Notes: generated by a model from the sequence alone, not told the origin. DNA of 64,000 bases from Acanthochromis polyacanthus (GCF_021347895.1 NC_067124.1:15490521-15554520); one strand, 5' to 3'; shown: positions 42,813 through 56,011, numbered from the stretch's first letter. Translations and numbers: made by a program.

Positions 42813-44033
42813 GTTGTGTGATATATGATGTGGTTCGGTGTGGTTGCGATTAACGGATTGGCAGAACACTTGCATTCATTAATAACTCCACCCTATAGGG
42901 CTGGAGCAGATCTTGACTGCATGCTGTAATTGCACTCCCATCATTGTTTTTGGAAAAATTAATAAAGCAAGTTTTATGATTTGTCGGTTGTCATTTTGAA
43001 ATGTGTTTACTCTTCCATTCGAGAGTAAATATCAATTGAGCACTGTTTGTGGTGAAAAATTCATCAGAGGTGTCATCATCAGCCCGCCTGACTGTCAAAG
43101 AGACGGAAACGCACCGTTTCCCTGCGCTGCATATAGATCTCCTTTGAATCTCACCCACTCATTGCTGCAGGGTTTGAAGAATTTAAGTTAATAAACTGGC
43201 TCATAAGGCAAGATTAAAGATGCCGTGTAATTTGATTAACTGAATGGGAATGAGAGAGGCCACAGATGGGAAAATAAGCTTTTCCAGGGCCTCATTAAAG
43301 GGAACAATCCTGTAAAACCTCTTGGGTGAAATTGTACTGTGAAGCTCTCTGAATAAAGAAAAAAAAAGAGTTTCAGCATACTGTTGAAAAGTGGTTGCAG
43401 AGGAACATTTTGCAATAATCTACGTGCTCAGTGAGAAAAATATTTCCAGTTGCGGTGGCCGCTCTGAAGGGAAACATCCTGTACCTGATCCCCCCCGTAT
43501 TATTTTAGTCTCAAAACTTGCTTAGCTCCATTGTTCAGACATGATAAATTTGTTTCGTCGTTCTTAGTCCTCCCAAAAACAAAACAAATACACAGTGATA
43601 ATCCTAAAGTGTGACTAATTCCAGATTAAGCCCCAGCAATATCTTGTTTGTGTGTTTGGTTCATTTTCTTTAAAAATTCTTCTACATTTTAAACCCAAAA
43701 AATATAAGACCAAGTCAAGGCAAATGTCATGTACCTGATCCCTGAGTATTATTTTCACAAAAATATGTAACTGTATATGTTCTAAAGGCAAGGGATAGAA
43801 TGTATTTCTGTTGTATTACATAACTGTGCATTTCCCACATCCGACATATACATTGAAAATAAAACTATGTGATTGTGAAAACGAGCTACTACAGCTGCTG
43901 GTGAGGTTTCTAGTCCCACATCCAACTGGCAGATGTAATGTGGCTTGTATTTAAAACATTACTCATTTCAAACACTTATCTGCAGGTAATACATATTTTC
44001 ATTAGTATGGGGATGCTCATCTGAGAAGTTTGT
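42813..44033. other. Non-coding stretch
   Basis: No supported gene and no clear repeat. Confidence 0.4.
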
Positions 44034-44053
44034 AAAAAAAAAAAAAAAAAAAA
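44034..44053. repeat. A homopolymer, 20 bases
   Basis: A pure A run. No tRNA-like or retroposon body was recognised upstream, so it is not called as a SINE tail. Confidence 0.9.
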
Positions 44054-44449
44054 CGTGCCAAGTTCATTCTAATTCTTACCCAATATGGGCATATTTTCAA
44101 TGCTGTCTGACTTCATTCCCTCATCCACATGTGCAGGGAGATCAAGATTAGGTGTCTGCAGAATGAAAACCCAGGAAGCTCACCTGCTCGCCCTTGATAT
44201 TACGCTGGAAATATAAAATCCATTCCCAGATTTAGACATCTCTCGCCACCAAAAATGTTCTATTCTGTCTGGAGCCACAGTCTGCCTGTCTGCGGCGTCG
44301 TTCCTTATTGGCTCAAACTAGATGTCTTAGTTATTGGGATGAAGAAATCCCTGTCAGTGGACATTCATGGGAGAATCCCCCCCTTTTCTCACTCTCAGCG
44401 AGGTGAGGTTAATTTATATTTCTCAGACCTGTTCCTTTCTCCTTAGAAA

Positions 44450-46850
44450 TGGATTCAGTTGAAGTGTTGGCGCCGGATCGTTATCGGCGTGCTATCATTC
44501 CGCCGGGACAGCCCAGCCATCATCACAAATGGCCGTTTTTCGCCGGAATAAAACATATGAATTAAACTTCATAAGCTTATCTGGTCTTTGATATGTAGAA
44601 AGCCCAAGGTTTATTTCCACATTAATCCCCACACCCGTCTATTGCTTTGGCTCTTTGATGCATGAAGGTGGGTTTAGAAACTGGAATCTGCCAGGTATAT
44701 ATAACTGCATGTTTTACCCATCGCTTGAGCTTCAGGCCCTCTTTTCTCCCCCCTCTCTCTTTCTCTGTGTCTCTCTCACTGACACACACACAGGTTTTCC
44801 CTAAGAATTTCATTACAAAAGGCAGCCATATGCATTGAAATACTGCCAGCAAGCAGGGGTCATGTAGCCCGATACTGAATTTCCCTTGCCTTTGTGCAAT
44901 CTTAATTGTCTGTCATTTCTGTCTGCAGCCCCGTCTGTGCGTGCTCCAAATAAAACCTATGGAAACATGAAAGGTGGAGCACTGCCCTCACTTTCATCAA
45001 GAGATCGCTTACCTGGCCTTGCCGTGGCTACCCCAGGCTTGTGTTACGTACCTCATAAAAGTAGCTCTTGTTTCACCAATGCACTGCCCCATCTGAGCGC
45101 TGGGCTAATCTGTCAAGCCGAGCTCCCAGGCAAATTCTTCTGCAGCGTAATAGACACTGTTACAAACTCTGCTGCCTTTCTCCCGCGCTCGTTTTCCCCC
45201 CTCATTTTTGCAGAGGGCTCCCCTGATGCCCTCTGATGTTGCTGACAGTTGAGGCTGGATGCCATGCTGAATTTATACAGTGCTACTGCATCTGTCATTG
45301 TTTTCACCGAGGTGTTGACCTCCACGCGTCCTCATCAGAATGTTGCCTCAGTTCTGCAACTCCAAGCAAAACAGATACCTACAACTCGGTCGATCGCAAA
45401 GGGTATTCACGCCGCAGAAATCCCCTCTCCATTTCGATAGTTGGTGCAAAACTTTGACAGGCAGTTGGAAACCTCGGGGGAATTAGGTCACGGAGGGATG
45501 GGAGAGAGACGGAGGGCTCAGGGGAGTTGGGCAGTGTTTCTATAGCTCACACTGTACACTGCCACCACAGTGTACATCCAGGGGAGGGAAATACTCTGTC
45601 AAACTGCAACCTATCTAGCGTCCTTCATCCTTCACCTCTGACATCCTTTTGATCCTCTCAACCTTGATCTCATTGTCACTTTAAGCCCTTGTTGCCATTA
45701 TTCATAAAAATATCTTCTTTGTATAAATATGTATGGAAAGCGGTTCTTGAAGGACATTATCACTTTGCAAAGAAAACACGAGTGTGAGGCTCAAAATATT
45801 CATTCAGTGTACTGATTGTTTGCTACAGCGGTTGATATCCGACTGTACGGCTTATTCTGTATCGAGCGGTGATGGCATCAAGACAGATATAGGGGTTATG
45901 GTGGGACAGAAACACTGACAACCTCTCGCTTTTTGATGGCTTGTGCCCGTCACTGGGCCACGAACAAAGCAAGACCGTCACCGTATTGAGTTTATTATTA
46001 CTGTTAAGGCAGCCACCAGTGATCGCAGCCACCATAAGCCACATACAAGACAGTCATGGTATTTTAAGCAGATTTCCTCTAAAAGGGGAGGAGAGGCGGG
46101 TATTCCTCCTTTAAAGTGGTCTTATCACGGGGGCTGTCGACTCGCTGGAAAGCCTGACAGCTACAGCCTGCTGAGGCACTGAGTGGCCTTGCTGTGTCTT
46201 CTGCTGTTAACGATAGACAGGCGGGACAGCCGTGCTACTCTGCTATTCTTTCCCTCATAACGCAGAGTGGCACGGACCTTTTGCCTACTTATTTATAGAC
46301 CTAATTCCGTTTTTTGTGTGTTAAAGTGAAATTAAATAACTTTGATATGTTTACGAGTGCAGCACATGTACATGGCCGATATTTTTCTGCATGAATAATG
46401 CATTTGCCCCACCACAGTTCCTTACAGCCTGTGTGAAGACTTTGTGATGTGATTATTTAAGATACCATATGCTATTCTCCACTGGATGTAGCGGTATATT
46501 CTGATCATTTCCAGAAAATCAACCATATAAACGTTTTAGATCTCCTTATCTTCCCAGTATTTTGTATTCCTCAACACGACATTTCTCTTTATTTTGAAAA
46601 GTTCAGCCGTCACCTTTCTCATTATGCTAATTTAAGTCAGTTATTTATGCGAAAGTGAATTCTCTTGTCTCACACAGGGGTCAATGTTCAGTTAAAGGCC
46701 CTCAGCCATGTGTAGTAAAGTAAACCAAGCCTTGGCATTGTATACAGAGGGGCCTGTAATATTCATTATGCTTAACAACACACCGAGTTGAGAGTTAAGC
46801 TCTCCTCACATTCCAGGCCGGTATTAGTCAGCATTATAGTTTATTTGTCC
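44450..46850. other. Candidate conserved non-coding blocks
   Basis: About 44450-44600, 45830-46270 and 46600-46850 are repeat-poor. They contain CpG-bearing complex words mixed with TAAT cores and an ATTATGCTAAT POU-type word (46621-46631). Their texture is like that of the 16.4-20 kb block. No gene is supported: the 116-codon frame at 44886-45236 has no domain. Confidence 0.3.
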
Positions 46851-47470
46851 AGAGGTAAGATAAACCAGAATTCTCTCAGCCCCTTGCTCTGGACCTGCAA
46901 CACTGACTGGTTTGTTTGAACAAAGGGAAGTGTTCTCTTATGACAAATAGTCCAATAACACAAGATAATGCAAACACGGTCTCGCAACCAGATAATGCCA
47001 CTGTCGAGCTGTGACTGAAACTTATTAGAACCCTTTTTTTTCTTTAGGTACACTTTGATGTTGTGTTTTTTGGCATTTGTAAAGGAGCATTTATCACCGT
47101 GTTAACCAAGGACGTACTGTATCAGTGAAACCTGAGATCCCACTGCAGGAGTGAGTTTGTTGTCTGGAAAATATTTGAAAGCTCTGACATCTTGGAAATG
47201 AGATAGCACTTAAGTATATTTCTGCTCAAGATACAAGCTGTGCATTAGAAGTGTTTTTCCTGTATACATATATATTTACTTTTTAACTTCATGAATTTAA
47301 GTTTATGTTTGCTTTTGGTTGTGGTTGAAACAGCACATGTCAGTTTCTCTAAAAAGGAGCTCCTTCTGCTGCCACATGAATGCACTTAAGTAATCATCGT
47401 ATCTGACACATGACCACAGTCACATTAGATGCTCCTAATGTTGGTGCTCCAAATTTGTTTTCTTTAAGTC

Positions 47471-47475
<5 letters not shown>
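46851..47475. other. Non-coding stretch
   Basis: AT-rich, with no supported feature. Confidence 0.4.

Positions 47476-47531
<56 letters not shown>
47476..47531. repeat. (AT)n microsatellite, 28 units
   Basis: A pure AT dinucleotide tract of 56 bp. Such tracts can extrude cruciforms and are often unstable. Confidence 0.97.
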
Positions 47532-47533
<2 letters not shown>

Positions 47534-49332
47534 CCCTGGCTCTGTATTTTGATTTCAATGCTTGAGTTTGTACAGTTGCCTTTGTATTGTCACAATTCTA
47601 ATATTTTACTCCAAATGCTTGACAAAATGTTTGACAAAAAAAATGGCACACATGTATTGTAGAATATCTTAATATAGAAAAATCTGTGACTTCACAATGA
47701 GCAATTTTTAGTCCCAAGATACCGACAGTAAATAAACAAGTTAAGTGTACGGTGTGACACACACATACAAGAAGCCACATGCATTGTCAAACAAACCAAA
47801 CCACCCGTGATTCAACCGTTTGCTCTTGAGCGTCTAAATGTTTTTAATTAGCGAGAAGCCGTGGTGTTCCCTCTGTGACTGCTTACTGCCTGCCCATCAC
47901 ACTCACTTCCTGATGTGTCCTGAGGATGAACTTTGAGAAAAACATGGATTGAAAAAAAAAAAAAAAGAGGAAAAAAATAAGCATCTTCTTCTTAACCAAA
48001 ACCAGCCTACAGTGAGGCGGCTTGCGGGCTGCCTGCTGCTGCACAGAACATTCCCATCACAATCATGTTCAATTGTCCCCTAATTGTCCTCTTCTCTCTC
48101 CCTAGAAGAAGTTGCTGACATGAGAAATTAGGCAATCAGGATGGCATTAGTGCATGAGCGGAGGACTGGGACATGGTTATACTATAATGTATAGGCCCCA
48201 TTGGGGGTGCAAATAAGCAGGAAAATACTCACATCTCCCTTTGAAGTGATGGCTGCTCCCAAATTAAACTCTTAGTCACACTGCTATCAAAAGGATATGG
48301 CTGTTAGCAGTGCCCTACTCTGATCTGAGCACACTTCTGGATCTTTTTACAAAGTGACTTCTGACTGATGCCCTATAGGGTGGATCATTGTGAGTAAACA
48401 TACACATTTGTGTCCCTTTCAGTCACTCTGTCACACAGAAGTTGTGAAATTATGAGTTAATATTCAAGCACTGACACAGTTGCAGAACAGATTTGAGAAT
48501 TTCAATTGGTCAGGTGTCCTCAGAAAGTGGGTAGATTTTGTATGTACTTTAAAGTAGGTAGGAAGAACAGTGGAAAAGGTTTTTTTGTGTTTGTTCTCGA
48601 ACAATGCATGCTGTAAATGAAGCAGTTTGTCATGTTAACACACTACAAATTAATTTAAGTAGTTTGAATGAAAGAAAACTGTAGCAAGGCAGTTAAAACA
48701 GCATTCATGGGAGGGATGTTGATAAATTTACTCACTCTGACAATAAGAACAAAATCTCCAGAATAAAAAAATAATAAAATAAAAAAGATGTAAGATAATA
48801 ACATAAGAAAGAAACTGGATCCAAGTAAACTGGGTCAGGTTTAACACTATGTGGAGAAAGAAAATGAGGAGTGGAAAAAAAAATAAGGAGAAAAGTTCCC
48901 CCAAACCTCCTGGGGGGATTCAATGAGATTACCCCCCAAAAAGATTGAATTAGTTTGGCCAACAGAAGGAAGAAATGCTAGAAACTAATGGCAAATAACA
49001 AGCTTGTGACAATTCATCAGGCAACTTCACAGAGGGGAGGGCTTCAGTGGAATGCCTGAGACGGGACCTTTCCCCTGCGCTATGTTATTCTAACAAACAA
49101 TGTCAATGAGATGGCATCCTACCTCTCACCAATTTGCATGGTTGTCAGAGGAGTGAAAGCCAGTTTAAAGGTACATCCTTTATGTGCCGGAGAAAGGATT
49201 AGGGCCAGCCCCACAAAGGCGCTTTGATTTTCTTGCAAATATGTATAAGAAGTTTGGCTGAGAAAAGTGAGTTTTCAAAGCTGCAACTTTTCCAAAGCAT
49301 ATGATTTTTTTTTTATTCTTTGTGTGTGTCCA
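47532..49332. other. Non-coding stretch
   Basis: No supported gene. A runs occur near 47950-47964 and 48876-48884. Confidence 0.4.
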
Positions 49333-49358
49333 TGTGTGTGTGTGTGTGTGTGTGTGTG
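49333..49358. repeat. (TG)n microsatellite, 13 units
   Basis: A pure TG run, preceded by a shorter TG run at 49320-49329 and followed by a 15-base A run at about 49380. Confidence 0.92.
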
Positions 49359-50458
49359 AAAGTGAATCTAAGCGTCCTCAAAAAAAAAAAAAAAAGATGA
49401 ATAAAGTTTACCCCTTTGAATAAATGCAATGTTATGCAACAGTTTAATCCTTAAGCAGGAAATTCTAAAAACAATAATAAAAGAATAGGTAATCATTTAT
49501 GCTAGTAATGTGGAGAATGGTTATGACATGCACATTGAAAACAAAACAAAACAAGAAGTCAGAAGGTGTTTGGTTTAGACATTTCACACTTTTTGCAAAC
49601 TTGTGTTTAATGTAGGATTCACTCAGTGAGACTTTTCCACCCTCCTGATGTCTTTTTCTTTTCTTTCCAGGGTCTCTGACTGAAAGCTCCTCACCGCTCA
49701 GTTCAATGATCGACACACAGAACCCACATAAACACAAGCACCAGGCCAGGGCTCACCATATGCACTTAGCCATGAGGTTAGAGTGCAGCCCTCATTAGCA
49801 TGTATAAACTCCCCGTGTCAAGAGGTCGCCTTTGACCCGAACACACAAAATCGTGCGCAAAACATGGCCAATACAAAGTGTATGAGGGAGCTGCTGTCTG
49901 GTGTCCGTTTACGTACTCAGCATCTGAAAAGTAGGTTGAAGCCCTCCAAATATTAATTCCAAGATTTTACAAACATTATATCCTCTAAAAAGTTGAACAC
50001 AAATGTCCCAAATGACATTGTTTTTGATGTTGCCATACAGTAAGTTGTGATGTAGAAATGACTCTATAACATAACGGAAACAGATGAAAGCTGTTTTGCA
50101 CCGAAATGTCCCCTCAACACTTTGCATCGGCACTTGCTCACAGCCGACTTACAGAGATCCCTCACTGTCCAACAGTTGCTTCACAAGTTTAAGTCACTTA
50201 ATCGATTGATGGCTACATGGCAGCAGAATTTCTGACAACTTCAGCTGACATTATAGGGTTTACACACACACACACGCACAGAAAAAAAAACAGAAAAACA
50301 CACTGCTTCATGCTTAAAAAAGATCACCAGAGAGGCGATGTCCCTTCGGTGGTAGTCCAGCACAATGTGTTCCAGTTCACTTTCATCATGTTGTACCAGC
50401 TGAACATGGTGTAGCTTTCAGCCCTGCCCTGTGGGAAACCAGCCTGTCTTTTCTCTTG

Positions 50459-50459
<1 letters not shown>
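49359..50459. other. Non-coding stretch
   Basis: No supported gene. A short CA run lies near 50262-50279. A weak exon-like segment at 49671-49775 is discussed among the findings. Confidence 0.4.

Positions 50460-50509
<50 letters not shown>
50460..50509. repeat. (TG)n microsatellite, 25 units
   Basis: A pure TG dinucleotide tract of 50 bp that gives spurious Cys-Val and Thr-His frames. Confidence 0.97.
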
Positions 50510-50510
<1 letters not shown>

Positions 50511-50877
50511 TGCTGTCGAGCTATGTTGTCCCGAGCTTTCAGCGGCACAAACTCCCTGTCCTAGGGCCTCCAGCGTGGATTGGCCACAGAGACTCTGTGT
50601 GGCATGCTTGGATGAATGCTACCCTGATTCTCTACCAGAATGCCACCAATGCAACCCCTAAAGCATGTCTGTCGGACAGCACTGGGCTGCCAAGTGAGGG
50701 ACACTTTCTGCATTTCTTCTTCTACTTCTCTCACTGCCTTCCTCTCTTGTCCTTTTTTCTCCCCAGTCTTTCTCTCTTTTAGCCTCCGACTGCACACTAT
50801 AATCTCTAACCCTCCGATTATTCATAATATCCACCCATGAGAAAGGTCTGTTTTATTCCTTAGGTCCTGTAATAATG

Positions 50878-50891
50878 TCGCCCCCTGTTCA
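50878..50891 (-). promoter_or_regulatory. CTCF-like core motif
   Basis: On - the sequence reads TGAACAGGGGGCGA, containing the AGGGGGCG core of the CTCF consensus. The flank matches only partly, so this is a candidate insulator site that needs binding data. Confidence 0.2.
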
Positions 50892-51139
50892 TGTCTACGG
50901 GTCAAACCTTGAAACTCGATCACATCTTCTAATAATTGTTCTGTTTATATCATATGTGAGAGAGAATCAGCCTTGGCATTGCAGCTGACTGGGTGCAGCA
51001 GTAGTCAACCAGTAAATTGCTCCTCAATAATTGTTTGATTACAGTATACTGCCTGGATAATGTAATCATACTTCAGTAAGAGGTTTATACATTAATTTCT
51101 TTTTCTTTTTTTGGTTTCTTTTCCGCCTTTACCCCTGAG

Positions 51140-52300
51140 TTCATGTCGAAACAGCTGTCTGGCATATAATACGGTCCTCAATGACTTGTGTCAACAGGTT
51201 TACGAAAATAACAATGTTCTCATTGTTTAGATAGGCGGCCGCTCCAGACGGTCTGAATCTTGACTTGTTGACGTTCTTGAATACTTTATGATATTAATTC
51301 TCTCCCCCAAGGTTAGTTAACATGACCCAATAACAACTGCCCTTATTTTTGTAAATATATGTGACAAATTCTACCGTTAAACTTGATCCCGCTCTCCGTG
51401 AACATTTTGCTTAGCACAATAAATCAGGGCCCTAAATAATATAAATGGGAACAAGAATAATACATGAGAGATTCTGTTCAGCGTCACACATAAAGGGTGT
51501 AATCTAATTAGATGGTTGTTTAATTCAAATTTCGGTTCTTGTCTACAGAGAGGGGATTTTAATCACAATGTGAGTCAGAAGGTCATTTCTGGGCCTGGAT
51601 GTTTTTCAAACCCTCATACAGATCCTCAAATATGCAGTTCATGGTAAAGCCTACATTCAAGCTAGCAATAGTGTTCATTACGTTTTGTATTTACTTTTTG
51701 GCATCGTTGGATTTCTTTTGAGACCTTAAGCAGCTGTGGACATTCTGCCAGTTCACCAATTAATACTCAGAGGCCAAATGTTACAGATCTCATGGGAGTC
51801 AAACCTAAACAAGTCCCAGGTTTCCATTTTCAAGCAACCTTAGAAAAGAGGATGTGAGCGTTTGAATCAAATATCTCCTTTCAGATGTCTGGTTTGTTTA
51901 CATTTTGCTTCCTTTTGTATCCCTCTGGGGGAACTTGGAAATGGTAATAATGTCAGGACGTGCTATGTCTTTAATGGCTCAGACGAGGAGGAGCTTGCCT
52001 CCAAATGTCCACGTAAAACTAACAGCGTGTGGTGGGTATACGTAGGAAGGGCTTAATCAATTCTGAAGCTGATATGTAGGTAAAATAAATGAGACTTCAA
52101 ACAAAGTAAAGTAGTCCTCGAGGGATAAAAACAAGGCACAAAGGGAGACGCACTTTGTGTGACACATGCAATGTTTCATCCGTGAAAAAAATGCCAGAGA
52201 GCCGCGGCCTGTTTAATGTAAACTCGGAGAGGTTGGATTTGCTTGGTGTCAAATCTGGTAAATAATTAGCTGATTCAGAGCAATGTGGAGTTTTTCAGAA
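51140..52300. other. Candidate conserved non-coding blocks
   Basis: About 51140-51560 and 52190-52300 are repeat-poor with complex composition, TAAT and TTAATT cores and a CGGCCGC island near 51237-51242. They were judged by texture only. No gene is supported. Confidence 0.3.
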
Positions 52301-54608
52301 ACCCAACCTCAAGGCCCCGATAGTATGAAAGATATAAACACCTCTGGCTTTGGCAAGGAGTCCAAAATATGGAAGGAATATGTAAGACGAGATTCACAAT
52401 TTATTCCAATTTTGCCTGTAAAGGTGGATATTTGCAGAGGTTTTTGTCGTATGTAATCCTGTATATTTGTAAGTGGCAGGGACACATTGTTAGTTAGTTT
52501 CCTTTTGGATATAATGTGTATGAAGAAGGTGATCAATTTGAAATACCCTTGTTTGACAGAAACACGCTATATCTGTAACTTTTATTTACAACTTAAGTGA
52601 TTTATACAAACTTGAAATGTCCGTGCAGGCAAGTATGAAGGAAGACATCTGCAGCTTTAAATAAAGTTGCCCAAAGGGACTTCCATTGATCTATATATCA
52701 CTTTTTGTTGTCAGAATGTACCCATGCAGTCTGACCTCATAGCATGGCTCACTTTCAAGCCGTGCAGATGTTCATCACAGCAACTTTGATTCCTGTTAGC
52801 GCTGGGATCTCGTCCTCAGCGATGACTGGAAGAATGACTGACTCAGCTCCAGTCAAAGCCGCAAGCATCAAAAACCTGACTGGAATAGCATAAATTCCAG
52901 GTTTGCAATGACAGTTACGGTCATTTAAGCTGGAACACACTGCCCTCACCATCAGCAGTGAAATCCGTCCTCAGAAATGTCTGCGCTAACCAAACATTAT
53001 CTGCTGGTGATTATGTAGCACCGCTGCTGAGGTGGTGTGATCCGGTGCACAGAAGTGGCCCCAGGGAACCCTCCCTTCTCCTCAAGAACTAATGTTTACA
53101 ATCGTTTAGGGGCGTCTGTGGAAGGCATACAGGAGACACTGGCGTATGTTTGTCTCCGTTTTGAGGATTGTGGTTAAGCTGAAGCTCATCTGGCAACCTT
53201 ATGGGCTGCTCATCCACTCTAAAGCTCCTGTCGCTCCTTCCTTTCCTGTCCTCTGCCTCTATCACACTTACTTCTTCTTTTTTTCTCACTTCTTTTGTTA
53301 TCTCCTGGTCAAACAGCCTCTTTTATCTTTTATTTAAACATTGCTTTGTTTCTTCCACCAACTTTCTTCCCCTCATTCTACGTTCTACGCACGTCTTCCC
53401 TGTTTTTGCGAAGCCTCTCGTCTTATCAGCTGTCTCTAGTCATACATGTCATCCGCTGGTATGTGCTGATGGCTTAGTTTTAGTAAGCCTTTCATGTGTG
53501 CATCATGTGTAGCAACGGCTGGAATGGGATGTAGCTCAAGTAAATCAATTTGTCATATGAGTAAAATCTGCTGAGTGCATGAGTTCATGTTCAGGTTTCG
53601 CGACTCATCTTCTGTCTTCCCCTCCATCACATTTGCAGTTTCTGCCAAATAGCCCCAGAGATTCACTTCTGTGTTAAATTTACAGAGAAGATTTCATCAG
53701 TGTTGATAACGTTGGTAAAATCTTCCTTTAAAGCTGATTGGATCCTGTTTTTATTCCGGGCTGTCACATTACCTGTGCTGTTTGTTAAGTTAATGGCAGG
53801 CTGACGTAACAAATTTAATGCCAGACTGACGTAAATATCTGACTCAGCACTGATGTCACTTCCAGAAGAAATACACGAGTGGAGTGATATTAAGTCTTTC
53901 ATTCCAAATTGAAACATTTCCCAATTGGAAAAAAAAAAAATGACACCAACTCATGCAGACTGCTGGCATCACTGCCCTGCGAGCAATAAGCAGAAAGTGC
54001 TATAAGATGGTTATCTCAAATGGGTGCTGCAGGGAGCTGGGCCTACTGAAATCACTTAAAACCAACACAGCCTGGTCCGTGAAAAGCTGTAAAATGTATG
54101 TGGATTTATTACGTAAACATGAATGCAAAAAAAGGCCTTGTAAGAAAGTGAAGTAAACACAAGTCAGAATGGTTTGACAGTGAAAGTAGGCTGCGGTGGT
54201 TGGATAGTGGGGAGGCTACATCTGTTTTCAACTTCGCAGAACTGGGATTCAGACTTAGCTTATAAAAGACTGCTTTTTTTTAAAGCAATAAATTATGATT
54301 TTTAATTTTTTTTTTTTTTGTTGTTGCTGAACTTTTTCTTATTTAGCTAAAACTGGAAACCTAATGTTAGTGGTTAACCAAAAAATATTTCTGGTAAAAC
54401 GTAGCATTGAACTTACCTACAACTGTGACTGTTTACAAGTCATTCCTTTTTCTTTCTTATTTTTTAAACCTGTTTCTGCCACAAACAGCCAAACTTGTGT
54501 ACACTCTTTGCAACAGCTTCATAATCCAGTGGATGTTGAGGGAGCCAGAAGTCTTTCTTCATGCTTAATTTTAACAGAACGAAGCAGAATTAAAGGTTAA
54601 GATAAACA
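52301..54608. other. Non-coding stretch
   Basis: No supported gene. A CT-rich tract near 53220-53420 yields overlapping Ser/Phe/Leu frames. T and A runs lie near 53928-53940 and 54306-54319. Confidence 0.4.
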
Positions 54609-54956
54609 TTAAAGGCATTAGAGGAGATTTAATTTCTTACGACTTTGAACGTAGCATGCGCATGCGCACATACAACTTCTCCCTCACCCCCCTCTAACAT
54701 CCCCCCTCTTAACATTTACGGAGAAACGCCCCCCTCCAGAAACTTGCGTAGGACTCGTGAAGTTGCCTACAGCCGCAGTATAATCTTCCTTCTACCATTT
54801 TATCACTTCGTGGAACATGTCAGACACATCTATGGTATGGTATCTATGTCTTGGCTAATGCCGTAGATGTAACATTATCATAGCTGCAACAGTATACATA
54901 GAATGAAATATTTATGCAAAATGTGTGCACACCTTGATGTCAATAATACATTTTAC

Positions 54957-55153
54957 CTGTCCAGAAGGAATTTAGCAATCAAGGCATCTGTCTTTAGGTC
55001 CATTTGTTGCTTGAACTGACGCCATCGCCCAAATGACTCGCCAATAATCACTTTTGTTTTTGCATTCTCGCGATCCAGTCGTCTTTTATTTTCTCTGACC
55101 TCAAAAAATGACTTTCTTTTACGGCTGGGTCCCCCTGGATCTTTATCTGCCAT
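54957..55153 (-). pseudogene. First coding exon of a Kolobok-like element gene
   Basis: The frame starts at an ATG (55153-55151) with MADKDPGGPSRKRK and continues for 65 codons. Its core, ending GRWRQFKQQMDLKTDALIAK in the fish family pattern, is followed by a FLLDR motif. The exon ends inside the Arg codon at a strong donor, CAG|GTAAAA (donor bases 54956-54955), giving phase 2. Many multi-copy fish proteins share this amino terminus with a conserved W-R-x-[LF]-K block, a K-T-D block and a [FL]-L-L-D ending. I recall their carboxy-terminal part as Kolobok-transposase-like. No second exon is found before the element ends, so it is a stranded exon. The role of this domain is unknown to me. Confidence 0.6.
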
Positions 55154-55264
55154 TATGTAAAAAAAAGATGAGCAAAACAAGTCGCCAGCTAACTACGAAG
55201 CTATACCAAAGCAACACATACAGAAAACACGTAAGTCCAAGGCATACGTAATCTACGTAACTTG

Positions 55265-55345
55265 GCCTGAGCCGGAAGATTTTTGATTGACAGGAAAGGG
55301 AGCAAACCAAACGCCTCGGTCCGAGCGCTTTGATTGGCTGATGTT
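55265..55345 (-). promoter_or_regulatory. Putative promoter of the stranded Kolobok-like exon
   Basis: Upstream of the minus-strand ATG lie a CCAAT box (reverse of ATTGG at 55333-55337), a CCGGAAG ETS-type site (55272-55278) and CpG-containing words. All are inside the element. This suggests the transposon brought its own TATA-less promoter, but no start-site data are available. Confidence 0.35.
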
Positions 55346-55481
55346 CTTCAGGTCCTGCCATGTCCACAGTTTTTTGGTTTTTTTTAGAAACCATACATAC
55401 AAGTCCACTAAAGGTCAGTATAATCAGTTTATGTGAATCAGACAAATTAAACAACAAAAACATCCTCCATAATGCCTTTAA

Positions 55482-55976
55482 CCCAGCGGTTTTCTATTTT
55501 TAGAGCAATAAGCAACACATTTTTGCTGCAGCACATGAACTTCAAGCATCTCAAAGACAACCTCTGCTAATCTACTCCACCAATGCAGTACGTGTTTTGG
55601 ATCTTACCTCTGTGGAATCAATAGTTTTCTGTCTTTTCTGTACAGTATAAAAAATCGTGTCTGCTTTAATTTCTGTCAGTGTTGTCACTGCTGTGCTATT
55701 ACTTGCAAATGCATACAATAATTTTAAAGCCAGTGGTAATTCTACTGTCATATTGCACTGCTGAATCAGAATTAAAGGATATAATACAGATCATTCAAAA
55801 ATGCAGAGCAGATTGGACTGGCATGAGAAAGGTACTTTTGATTTAGTTTTGCTGCTGATTTGTATTGCAGGGAATTAAAAAAAAATCTCAGATGCTAATT
55901 ATAGTGCCATAAGCACTGTTTGATCTCTCTGTGGGACTTGGTAAACATCACTAACACCAGCATCAGGTAATACAGC

Positions 55977-55978
<2 letters not shown>
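55482..55978. other. Non-coding stretch
   Basis: AT-rich DNA between the Kolobok-like element and a CA microsatellite, with no supported feature. Confidence 0.45.

Positions 55979-56011
<33 letters not shown>
55979..56011. repeat. (CA)n microsatellite, 16 units
   Basis: A pure CA dinucleotide tract. Confidence 0.95.

Larger units (their letters stand above)
54613..55477 (-). mobile_element. Kolobok-like DNA transposon, internally deleted
   Basis: The element is flanked on both sides by TTAA (54609-54612 and 55478-55481). Its ends are AGGCATTA on the left and TAATGCCT on the right, an exact 8-bp inverted repeat that reaches 12 bp if the TTAA is counted. A GAGGA/GGAGGA block follows inward on each side. 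TTAA target duplication with RGG-type ends is, to my knowledge, the Kolobok signature. piggyBac also uses TTAA but has different ends. At 865 bp it is far too short for a transposase. It keeps one end with a promoter and first coding exon (see 54957-55153) and has lost the rest. Confidence 0.7.

Noticed and set aside
44034..44053. Poly(A) tail of a SINE or processed pseudogene
   Set aside because: No tRNA-like promoter boxes, conserved body or coding remnant upstream, and no target duplication seen.
52755..52952. Minus frame with a natural-looking Leu/Ala/Ile-rich stretch
   Set aside because: No known family, no clear acceptor or donor. The region may be regulatory DNA that happens to be open.
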